Under the pieces are notes generated by a model. That model did no database searches. It was not told the origin of the DNA and was given only the letters and a program-made list of their open reading frames with translations. 64,000 bases of DNA from Gnetum montanum (Eukaryota > Streptophyta > Gnetopsida > Gnetales > Gnetaceae): NCBI GenBank assembly GCA_015680685.1, contig MNCI01013584.1, positions 880,771 through 944,770 of the forward strand, in the 5' to 3' direction. This document shows positions 54,264 to 64,000 of this stretch, in pieces. The stretch's first letter is position 1. The number at the start of each line of letters is the position of its first letter. The position numbers were made by a program, and so were the translations under genes.

Positions 54264-55608
54264 CTATTTTGCTAAGCAAGGATTCAAACAGTACATCCTA
54301 AATTCTTGCAAGTGTGACATAATTAGAAAACATCCCTTAGAATGTTCATATTGGAAAATGTTACACCCATTATCATCTATTTTAGAATTGGCAACATCTT
54401 CCACTAGAATAGCTTTGCCCTTACCCCTCTGATAGGCATCTTCAACTTCCTTCTTTCTCCTTTTGTCACAAACACTACCTCTTGGATCTTTTTTCTCCTT
54501 AACAATTATTAGAGCCATTTGGAAACTTTCATCTAAGAAATCCCACATTTTATCAACCTTGGCTAATATTTTAGAAATAGATTTTGTATTGGAAAGGTTT
54601 TTCATTGCACCACTTCATCAAGTGATGCCTCCTCGTCATTGTCATAAAACTAGACATCCCTTTTATGAATGAAAGGGCCCTTATTGCACTCTTTCACACT
54701 TTTCCTTTTTCTTAGCTCACCTTCTTCCTTATCCACCTACTCAATGAGCATTTAGATTTGATGGACCCATAGCTTCAATAACCTCCCTTGGGCATAGACC
54801 CTAAGACCTCTCCTTGTTGTTGTTTGGAGTCCATCTATGATATTATATAGTTGGTCCCTTTGAAAATAGCCATGGCCTAGGCATCAGTGCAATAGAGACT
54901 AATACCTATCCAGAGTCATATCCAAGGACTCATGTGTGCATTATTCCCAACTTTGGATCTACCTTCTAAAGTTAGACACTCGGGAGTACATCTGATATTT
55001 TTCATTGAATAATAAAAGCATTGTACTCCATCGTCAAATTGATTCTAGTTCCAAGGACTAGTACCAGCTTTTAACTTCCTTAGTGAGTGTCCTAGGGAAT
55101 AGCGTCAATTTCTACCATTCATTCTCTACATTCTGTAAGGTACATTCATCATGAAAGGCTTGGAGATGATTTTGTGGATTAGAATTATATCCCCCTTCAA
55201 ACTTAGGGATATTATTCATGTTCAACCATTTGATCTAGCTATCCTTCATGTGCCTTATTGCTATCCTAACAACCTCCACAATGTTTAGCATGTTTATGAT
55301 GGAAATCATAGGTTCATCATAGTCATGGCCCCTGTGATGGCCATGATGCCTATGATGCCCTCTATTATCCCTTCTTCCTTTGTGGTAGACCTCCCTTGAT
55401 TTCTCATGACCCTAGTCTCTACTATTCTAGCAAAATTCCTAGTTATCTCTATCTTATCAATCACCTCCATCATAGTCTCTCCCTCTACAACATTGGTCAA
55501 AGTTGCAGGAATAACATGATGAGGATGATGAAGGCAAAGATGAAGAAGAGCCAGCACTAGAATGATGCCTTCTACTCCCTCTTCTTTGGTCCCTACCATG
55601 ATCACTGA
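54264..55608 (-). pseudogene. Element D gag remnant, cut by element E
   Basis: Minus strand. The N-terminal part (55306-55608) is rich in Arg, Gly, His and Ser (RRGSRRHHSS, GHHRHHGHHRGHDYDEP). The capsid-like core at about 54990-55190 includes LTLFPRTLTKEVKSWYQSLE, the usual F-P-x-T-L-x-x-x-A-x-x-W-Y block, and LFNEKY. A later open stretch 54264-54605 is Lys/Glu-rich with DFLDESFQMALIIV. No zinc knuckle is certain. The gag start is lost because the element E LTR begins at 55609. Confidence 0.75.
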
Positions 55609-56488
55609 TGAGTGATAAGTAGACCCTATGCTCAACCATATGAATCACAAAGTGTTCACATATGATTCAGTCAAATTCTATGGACTTATAGTCTTCTAAG
55701 TACACTAGTCTCTAGGAAGTAATACTAACTATTGTAATTATTGTCTTCCCAATTACACTTTTGAAATGCAAATGTATGATTAAGTGCAACTAAGGCATAT
55801 CATTTTTATCATTTTTTATGTTTTTTGTTTTAAGTCACCTAAGGATGAGAATAATGTATAAAATAAAATAATTAAATTGCTAATTTGATCTAACAAGCTC
55901 CTCCTAACTAATCCTAACATAAGTATTCATTTTCACTTACTGTACACATCCTAAACATGTTTAATGCTACTAGGTTATCAAACATTAAGTGTTACTAGAA
56001 TTACTAAGCATCAAGTGTATGCTTGAAGTGGTCATACATATGTGCTTAATTAATCATTATTTAACCTAACTTAATTTAACTTAATTCACTATTTGATTAA
56101 TTGAAACATTAAATAAAATTGCATAAAATATTAAATGCATAAATAAACAATTAATCTATTTCAAAGTGTTGCAAGGCTTATAAGAAAGCTTTTCTTTATT
56201 GCCACAGATACTGCCATGCTCAGGTACAACAATGGTTACATAAAGATCCATACACTCTTTAACTCCTACCATGGGCACTTAGAAAAATATTCTAACATTC
56301 AAATGACAAAATTTAAAGAGCTCCATTACAACTATGATAAAAGATATACCATAAACATAATGGGTGAGCATGTATTTATAGGTAAAAACAAACTCTACAT
56401 CAATGGGGCTACATCAACACATTAAATCATGCATCAATATGGCCTAATCAATGAGGCCTAGGCAATGTAACCAATTGACAATTTATCA
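55609..56488 (-). repeat. Element E 3' LTR
   Basis: TGAGTGATAAGTAGACCC at the start, GACAATTTATCA at the end on the plus strand, 880 bases; aligns with 44177-45018. The start could be three bases to the left (TGATGAG). Confidence 0.85.
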
Positions 56489-56502
56489 TACCCCCACAAC
56501 TG
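56489..56502 (-). other. Element E polypurine tract
   Basis: Minus strand CAGTTGTGGGGGTA abutting the LTR start TGATAAATTG. Confidence 0.8.
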
Positions 56503-56674
56503 AATGAAAACTCATCCTCAAGTTCTTTACAAATTTGGAAAGATAAGAAATTATTGACTAATAGTAGATATATGACAAACACTAAGTTCCCAAGTGTACA
56601 TATATATAATCATTATAAAATGTTTTTGTATTCAAGACTACAAAATTGAACAGCAGAAAAAAATTGAAAAACAA

Positions 56675-59536
56675 AATCCCTTTGATGGTGTGAAGATGAT
56701 GAAGAAGATTAAATGGTCCTAGGTAACACAGGCTCTTGAGGTTTCAAGCACATGCAGTGGCTAAGGTTGTTGTTGTTATTCTAATATGGCTACAACTTTC
56801 GATGAAAGAAAAAAAGCATCCAATAATGCTTTCATCTTCTTCCCCTTACTCATGAGATCATGCATGGTCCCACATAGCTTCATCAATGTGGGTCAAAATG
56901 GGGACATCCCAAGAAGAAGGCATTATTGGAAATAACTCCTTAACATTGACAAACCAAGCAGCAAATTTTTTGTGTTTGATGTTGAATGCCCTGATTGTAT
57001 TATGAAATTCTTAGTAATCATTCATTCTTCTAGCTAGGTTCTTAGTAGTTGATCTTTGATCAGTGAATCCTGCTTTGATAACTTTGAGTTCAACATTTGT
57101 AGTCTTAAGATTTTTTTGGTCTTTTTGTGATGCTTGAACTCTACCTCATACAGAAAGTATGAGCTGGCCACCTATTTCTCTAACTCTAATCATGACCATT
57201 TGGTAGTCAGCATTGCTAGGTTTTCATATTGAAGATTGGCAAGCTCCATGTATTTTGTCATCTCTTCAATCTACAACTCCTTCATGCAGATCTCCACTTT
57301 GTTGTAGGCATCTATCCCATTAATGATAGGATGTCACACTCTTTTCCTTACTTTAGATGTTGAAGGGTCTCATTAACTTTTTCCATAGCCATTTGGATGT
57401 GTTTTTTATTAACTTCTTTCTGTAAGCCAACCTAATCTTTGTAGTGGTTCTTGACTCTCTCAAATTTGAGAGCCTCATTCTTCTAAGTGGCAATATTAAT
57501 TGTAGACTTTTCGTATAAGTCACAAGCATCATCCATGGAGAGATTTCTATTCTTGGCTATTAATACTCTCAATTCAGTGTTTACCCTAGCTAGCTACTCC
57601 TACTATTAATGGATGATTCTTACATCTACTATTTCTACACATCAACATTCCATAGGTACTGATTCGCTGCAGTTAGCATCTCATTCTCTAGGCCTGTCTA
57701 GACCAAGTCCTTATAAACTAAATATGTCTTTGCCTTGGCCATGAACTGGTCATAGACAACCAGTATCATCCCCAGCTCAACCTATTTAACTCTATCTTGA
57801 AGCTATTGAAAAAATTCATCTCTTATTAGCACAGTGTTTAGAAGCACAGTATTAACAAAGTGGGCTCTTAATTCAACAACCTCCATGGTCAAGCATTGGT
57901 TTTGGGCTTGAGCCGTTTCGAGTTGCCCTTCCAAAATGATGCATTTTTCCATTACTTCAAGCAACTCTGACATGGTTGATATGATGTTATCCAAGAAAAC
58001 AAAGATATCCTAAATTAGTTGCCTAATTCCCACTAATCAATCCATAACTTCCTCATGTTGGGCTACACTCAATTTATAGCTAACAATTTTTGTGGATTTT
58101 TGCACATCTCTAAGTGCAAAAACATCTAGTACAAGCATTCGATGCTTTAGTAATTTTATTAGAAATCAATTTCACTATTATCTCCTATACTTAGTGTTGC
58201 ATCACCAAGATAGTTTCCCCCACACCCTCCTCCAATCCCACTAAAAAGGTAGCAGCATTCCTAGAGATTTTTGGGAATTGTTGTTGTTGTGAGAGAGACA
58301 TTGTTACCTCTTGAGAACTAGGATTCAACCTCATGAATAGTTGTGTTCTTTGGGCTGAGAATATTGGCCCACCTTCCTCAATATAACTAATTTTTCAAGC
58401 CACTTCATTGAGGTGATTCATTGCAGGATGCTACACAAATGGATCCCCACCACTTATTCTTGCTCATTGCTTTTGCTCATACAAGAGCTACTCTCAAATT
58501 TTGTGCAAGCACTCAATGGTAGTGTGGGCCTCTAGCATTGTTTCCTAAGTGGGTAATGGAGGTGGTTATTTCTCCTCTTCTCTAAACATGGAAGGGTCTT
58601 ATCTTTTATCATTTTAGACTAGGCAGTAATGGAAGTATGCTTGATTGTGTCATTTACATAGCAGACTATCCCTATCCTTTTATAGAATTTTCTAATAAGT
58701 CATGGAAAGGATGGGATTTTCCTTCCACATTAATTTTCCTTTAAGTCCTTCTCTATCTCAAAATAGATTAGTTATGGAATATTTATAGGAAATTTCCCAC
58801 TTAAAGAAGCACATGCATAGGTAGAGAAAGTAGTCACCTTATTGGGCCTCATCATCAGATTGATATGATAAGTCGTTATCTTAAAGTATATGTGCTCTAT
58901 CGATGTGATCATGCCAAACTCCTTACTATCAACCCCATAACACAACTAGGTCAAATCCTTTTATTTTCTTTGGGTTTGCTTACATGAAAATCTCTACTAG
59001 ATGGACTTAGAATCGAGTAGACCAAGAGCCTATGTAATAGCTTCCGATGACTAGAACACTTGAATGTCCTTGATTTTCATAGTGGCTACTACCTTTCTAT
59101 TATTCCAAAAGAGATATGTCTCTCCCATGTACCACTCCCCATTGAAAGTGATTATTGGCCAAATGGGAGAGTTTTGCAACTACATCTTGACTTATGGTGG
59201 AGCATGTTTTAAGAATGGCCTAAAGTTTAGTTCTTGGAGAACTAAGCATTGGACATCACGAGGCTTGATCATATCAAGGCTAGCTTGTGTTAATGTGACC
59301 TCAAGTCTTGGTATAAGCCATGGTGCCTCCAATTGATGAGATTGTTCAATTACAACCCCTTCTTTAGGAATCTATTGGATAGAATCCACTTCAAGCTTCT
59401 CCTGAAGAGGTCTTGTTGCATGAGTTTCTTCTACCTACTCGTAGGCTTGTTTCTATTGCTCCCTTTAAGCTCTATTTTGTTTATCCTTTTGTTGGGATGG
59501 CCCCCCATCCTATAGCTATTTTGGTCTTAGTACCAT
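56675..59536 (-). pseudogene. Element E ORF3: env-position protein, copy of element D ORF3
   Basis: ATG at 59536, directly after ATTGTAATTATAG (acceptor-like, as in D). The frame can be followed for about 940 codons with many stops at Gln/Trp-compatible positions. Residues about 85-170 read NFRPFLKHAPP, NSPIWPIITFNGEWYMGETY and LFWNNRKVVATMKIKDIQVF. The plant-retroelement domain follows with FSTYACASLSGKFPINIP and LIYFEIEKDLKEN. An open coiled-coil segment lies at 57803-57994 (MSELLEVMEKCIILEGQLET). Shared with D from end to end. Function in the element cycle is not established. Confidence 0.75.
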
Positions 59537-61594
59537 CTATAATTACAATATAACCAAAGCTTATCATCTAATGTATAACTTGAAACAATTGGAATACCTT
59601 ATCTCTTTAGGAAAGTTACACCTGGCTAAGTTGTGATCATGATCAATTTGATCATTTCAATTATTATTCTATTCTTATTTTAATATTAATAAGTAATTTT
59701 AAGTTTACTAGAGTTTATTGGAAAGGTTAAATTCTAAAAATTAATGGTTTAATATTGTTCTATTCATTAACCCTTTAGGAAATTTAGAAAAATTTTGAAA
59801 ATGTTTCATCAAAAACCTTAAGGTTTGTGGCCCCTATGACTAAGAGCTTGCCTCCAATAGCTACAAGATCAAAGAATGGAGTGATTTGGACAAATGGTAT
59901 AAAATTTAAAGGCTCTAGAATGTTTTGGACTTTGAGAAATTGCAAAAACTCCTCTCCATTTTTTTAAAAAATGACAAAAATTCTTAAGTTTTGGGTGGTA
60001 TTTATAGAATTTTTATGCTACGTCGATGAGGCCTAGTTGATTAGGCCTCATTGACATGGCTATTGACCACCATTGACTTTATCAGAAATAATAAAAAACA
60101 ATGAGTTTTCACATAAAATGAGGGTCAAATGGAAGCCCAAGAAGTCATGAACATGATGAAAATATTAGACGATGATTTTGAAGTTCAGAAAATTCAGAAA
60201 TGATTGAAGAATAGGATTTTATGAAGAAAAATGCCTTAAGGAGTACACAGTTGGATGCACAATGGAGTGCATGAAAGATTTGATTGCAGCAACATCTAAG
60301 GGTAAAACACTTAACTAACAAAACCATGAGATATGCAAGTTTGTCCTCCCCATAGTGGCACATGACCTTTTGCCCTTGCATAACCTTAACTAAGGAGTCC
60401 ATGGGCCCCATAGTTGATTAATGGTTACAAAAAGTTAAAGAACAAACTTTAGAGAATCTACTTAAGAATTTCAACACATCAAACTAAGACATTGGATAAA
60501 AATATGGATAACTGGTAGCGAGGTGAGTTATGGAAGCATTAATGGATGATAGAGAGAGTAGAATGGAGTTCCCAATCCTAGTCACATGAAGTCCCTTATG
60601 GAATTTGTGGTTAAATGACTTGATAAAGTCCATCCTTAGTCTATACTAAAACAAACCACATTCAATGACTTCACATAGCCACTATAAGACCAACCCACCC
60701 CCTTAAGACACAAGAATGATTTCACAGATCAAACACCATTCCTTTTAGAGAAAAAAAGAAGAAGTAAAAAGTGAGAAAGGGTTCTAGTTAGAGGGGACCT
60801 TTAGGCATAGGTAACATATCTTTCTAATCCCATAACTAGTAGTTATAGTCTATTTATTATGTCTAATAAGTGTTCTTTGAATTCCCATCATTTTTTACTT
60901 TTTTGTTTTTTGTATACATATATCTTATGGATTTTTGGATGGGAACAACAACATGCAAAAACTTATTCAACTTCCTATTATTGGCCAACATAGAATGTTA
61001 AGAGATCTATGAAAAACACACTTACACTCAAGATGATAGAAAATAAAGAGAGCTTTGAATCCCTTTGAAGTCACACTATTTTCAAGCCTTTGAATCCTTC
61101 CCAAGTCTGGAAACTACCAAGGTCATAAGCTCGTTAAGATTTTACTAGTGAAAAGGAACCTCGTGTTTCTAAAACAACAAAAACCATAGAGTTTGTGGAT
61201 GGATGAATGATGTAGACTCACTACCTATTCCATGAAAAATAAACTTTATCTTAGTTATCAATCATCAAAATTCAAAAATAGAAACCAAACATTACCAATC
61301 AAAAATGTTAAGTAAAAATCATCATTAGCAAACAACTACAACATCACTGTGTCCTGTTGATAATAAGGCACTATATTAGCAAAACTCATGCTTAAATCAC
61401 ATCAAAATAGAATAAAATATACAAGAAATTGTAAAATATTCCAAAAACATAAAATGTACTAACAATGTTGTAAAACAAAATTGGAAAGAATAATAAAGTA
61501 AAAACAAAAAGTTGTAATATAAAGAAGGCATAAAACAAAAAGTTGTAAAAATAACAAAGTGTAAAATAAAAATGTGAAAAAAAAACATGAAAAA
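59537..61594 (-). other. Element E spacer between pol and ORF3
   Basis: About 2 kb, colinear with 48084-50020 of element D and without an ORF. Its right part is A-rich (61240-61590). Confidence 0.6.
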
Positions 61595-62760
61595 CTAAGG
61601 AGCCGCTATATTGATTAGTATGTATGGGTCGTCTCTCCCATGACTAAGTTGTCCATCCAATGAGGCATTTGTTGCATTGACTTGCTTAGGTTTGGGGAAA
61701 AGTTTTACTTGTTGCATGTTGACTAGTTGCTTTTTATTTGGGCTCCTAGATTTGTATATTAACATGGCCCCAAAAGGAAAAGTTTCATAGATAATATAAG
61801 GCCCCTTCCACATTGTTTGAAACTTTGTCTTTTAAGGTACAGGTATGAGGTTCCAGTAGAGGACGTTATCTCTAGGTTGAAATTCTACTTTTCATAGTCT
61901 AAGGTCATGGCACTTTTTGTTGAATTCCTTGTACATTTCATGGGGCTACCAATCAATTTTCATCAAGCACATTTAAGTTGATTAACCTTTCTTTTTGTGC
62001 TAAGCTAAGGTCAAGTTCCAAGTTAGAGGCTATTAAAAGTGTATGAAGCTTGGATTGGATAGGTAGAGTTGGTAATTTTCTATACACTAGCTCATAAGGA
62101 GAGTAGCCTATAGGAAGTTTCCATGTTGAGAAATATTCCCAAAGGGCATTGTTTAGTTTTGTGCTCTAGTCTCTTCTATATTTGCTAATAGTTCTCATCA
62201 TGATCTTCATGATCTCCTTATTAGTAACTTTTTCTTGACCATTGGTTTACGAGTGGTAGGGTATTGTTAGTTTATGTTCAACCCCCAAGCATTGCATAAG
62301 CTTGTGAGATGTAGTGCCTATAAAATGTGTTCTATTGTCAAAAATCAATGCATGTGGCACACCAAAACTACATAGTAGTAGATGATGTACAGTTGATGAA
62401 GGCTACTACTTCTACCATTTTTTGTAGTAATCAATGATAATAATTATGTGTGCCTTTCCATTTAACATGGGCATGATGGAACCCATGAAGTGCATGCCTC
62501 AAATGTCAAAGGATTCCATTGGTTGAATCCACTGTTGGGGTCTGTCCATTCAAGTGATCATCCCATCATCTCATTGATAGCATTCACAAGAGCAGAAAAA
62601 ATGGTGGATGTCCCTAAATATGATTAGCCAATAATACCCCACCATCAAGATCTTTATGGTCATGTGTCTCCCAACATAGTGATCCCCACAAGGACCCTCA
62701 TGAGAATCCTCAAGAATGTACAATTAATCAACATTAGGTACACACCAATGAACTAGGTCA
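61595..62760 (-). pseudogene. Element E integrase remnant
   Basis: The C-terminal tail is open at 61595-61813: MWKGPYIIYETFPFGAMLIY matches the W-x-G-P-Y-x-I-x-x-x-x-x-x-G-A module, then KKQLVNMQQVKLFPK. The core farther right is readable in fragments colinear with element D (SCECYQ-like zinc segment near 62580, VYGK near 62085). No chromodomain. Stops and indels are more frequent than in D. Confidence 0.8.
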
Positions 62761-63009
62761 TCGATGAATACCTTGTAAAGGTATCCATTGATTTCCATGA
62801 AGCATTTGACCTTATGAAGAAACTATTATTTTTTCTTGTAGTCCAAATCTTATGGCATCTCTTGAGTGAGAAGATAAGTGAGGATGTCATGATACCATTT
62901 TGGTTCATTGAACACTTGTTCATTTATTGCACCTATAAAGAAGAGTTCATCAAAAAATTGGTCAAAGAGTGGGCTCTCCTCCTCTTTGTTATCCCACCAT
63001 AATCAAGAC

Positions 63010-63729
63010 AAGTGATTAGAAACCACATTCTCAATCCCCTTTCGATCTACCACTGTAAGATTGAACTCCTACAAGATCACCAACCACCATATGATATGGG
63101 GGCTCATCATTGACTTGTTCTTGAGGAAGCAAATGGCACTATGGTTAGTGTGCACAAACACTTTATATCCAAGCACATAGTGCCTAAACTTCTCTAGAGT
63201 GTATACCACCACCATTAGTTCTTTCTCCATTGTGGTGTAATTTAGTTGTGCACCCACAATGCTTCCACTCTCATAGTGGATGTAATATGGATGTTTCTTA
63301 TCATCCAATTGTGTAAGCATGGCTCCTAAGGCATAATTTGATGTGTTTATCATTATATAAATGGTCTAGACCAATCAAGTGCTTATAAAATTAGAGTCTC
63401 TATGAGTTTTTATTGAGGCTCTAGAATGCATTTTTACATTCCTTAGTCCAAATAAATTTAGCATCTATCTTTGTTAGCTTGACCAATAATTTTGCAATCT
63501 TACATAAATTCTCTATAAAATGCTGGTAGTAGCCAGAGTGTCCAAGAAATGATCAAACATCTTTAACAGTTTTTGGTTGGCTAGTTATTCCTTGTATGAT
63601 CCTTATCTTTTCAAGGTGCACCTCAATCCCTACCTAAGAAATTATATACCAAAATATAATGCCCTTCTGGACCATCAAATGTCTCTTCTACCAATTGAGA
63701 AAAAGATTCGTCTTCACACACCTTTTAAC
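63010..63729 (-). pseudogene. Element E RNase H and RT thumb remnant
   Basis: The open stretch 63069-63353 (94 codons) holds MINTSNYALGAMLTQLDDKK (usual TDASNYALGAVL; catalytic Asp replaced by Asn), HPYYIHYESGSIVGAQLNYT, TMEKELMVVVYTLEKFRHYV with the catalytic Glu, and HTNHSAICFL (usual TDH; Asn again). Two catalytic positions are lost. Right of it, thumb blocks up to 63729 parallel element D. Confidence 0.9.
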
Positions 63730-64000
63730 CACTTGCTCAAGGTGGTCCAAGGCTTGATCAAATGTGGTGCCATAGGTGGAGAAGTCATCCATGAAGACTT
63801 CCACCCCACTACCACTTGCTCAAGGTGGTCCAAGGCTTGATCAAATGTGGTGCCATAGGTGGAGAAGTCATCCATGAAGACTTCCACCCCACTACCACTT
63901 GCTCAAGGTGGTCCAAGGCTTGATCAAATGTGGTGCCATAGGTGGAGAAGTCATCCATGAAGACTTCCACCCCACTACCACTTGCTCAAGGTGGTCCAAG
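63730..64000 (-). repeat. Perfect 83-bp tandem repeat covering the element E RT catalytic box
   Basis: Units begin at 63730, 63813, 63896 and 63979 (the last cut by the window end) and look identical. On the minus strand one unit encodes VEVFMDDFSTYGTTFDQALD, the YxDD-like RT box. 83 is not a multiple of three, so each added copy shifts the frame. Element D has a single copy at about 52140-52222. Could be a recent duplication or an assembly loop. Confidence 0.95.

Larger units (their letters stand above)
44177..55608 (-). mobile_element. Element D: Athila/Tat-like retrotransposon with third ORF (minus strand)
   Basis: Minus-strand order from right: gag (54.3-55.6 kb), protease (53.5), RT/RNase H (51.4-52.8), integrase (50.0-51.2), a 1.9-kb spacer, ORF3 (45.2-48.1), PPT, 3' LTR (44177-45018). 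Integrase reads N-G-Q-V-E-V-T-N and has no chromodomain, as in the Athila/Tat clade; an extra ORF between pol and the 3' LTR also fits Athila. The 5' end is missing: element E begins at 55609 inside gag. It is inserted in the element F 5' LTR. All ORFs carry multiple stops. Confidence 0.85.
55609..64000 (-). mobile_element. Element E: Athila/Tat-like retrotransposon, relative of D, running off the window (minus strand)
   Basis: Colinear with element D from the 3' LTR (55609-56488) through PPT, ORF3 (56.7-59.5 kb), spacer, integrase (61.6-62.8) and RNase H/RT (63.0-64.0). Protease, gag and 5' LTR lie beyond 64000. It sits within element D gag, so it inserted later. ORFs contain stops as in D. 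At the window end the RT catalytic segment is tandemly repeated. Confidence 0.85.

Overview
This window looks like intergenic DNA from a land plant with a very large, transposon-filled nuclear genome. It is strongly AT-rich and almost entirely nested, decayed LTR retrotransposons of plant Ty3/gypsy type, plus one GC-rich L1-type LINE. Old, diverged LTR pairs and rare intact reading frames would suit a gymnosperm, but the species cannot be fixed from this sequence. I found no intact host gene, tRNA, rRNA or CRISPR array. Gene calls rest on reading the translations and recognising motifs; identities between repeats are estimates by eye.

Layout. 1-780 is a repeat fragment with a relative near 25.6-26.2 kb. 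1010-4800 is a broken Athila-like pol on the plus strand (element A). 5325-13851 is a complete chromovirus-like element on the minus strand (element B), with both LTRs, PBS, PPT and gag-PR-RT-RH-IN-chromodomain remnants. Between its 5' LTR and gag, on the opposite strand, it carries an intron-bearing pseudogene of unknown type (10933-13121). 13852-20057 holds one integrase remnant (element J) and little else. 20058-20601 is a solo LTR of the B/C family.

21411-44176 reads best as one old chromovirus (element F, minus strand): 3' LTR at 21411-22221, pol at 37.3-39.9 kb, gag at 40.0-43.6 kb, truncated 5' LTR at 43925-44176. It was later invaded by element C (22373-36682, near-matching 5-bp target duplication) and by a LINE in gag (40869-43265). 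Element C was in turn invaded by two pol-less plus-strand elements, I (22920-27669) and H (27940-32260), each with near-matching 5-bp flanks. LTR decay fits this order: the outer elements have the more diverged LTRs.

44177-64000 holds two related Athila/Tat-like elements on the minus strand. D (44177-55608) lies in the 5' LTR of F, and E (55609 to beyond the window) lies in the gag of D. Both carry, between pol and the 3' LTR, a roughly 940-codon third ORF with a plant-retroelement (env-position) domain and coiled coils. In both copies its ATG directly follows a splice-acceptor-like AG. The window ends in a perfect 83-bp tandem repeat covering the RT catalytic motif of E. The LINE contains an assembly gap (306 N) followed by a 76-G run that is probably a sequencing artefact.
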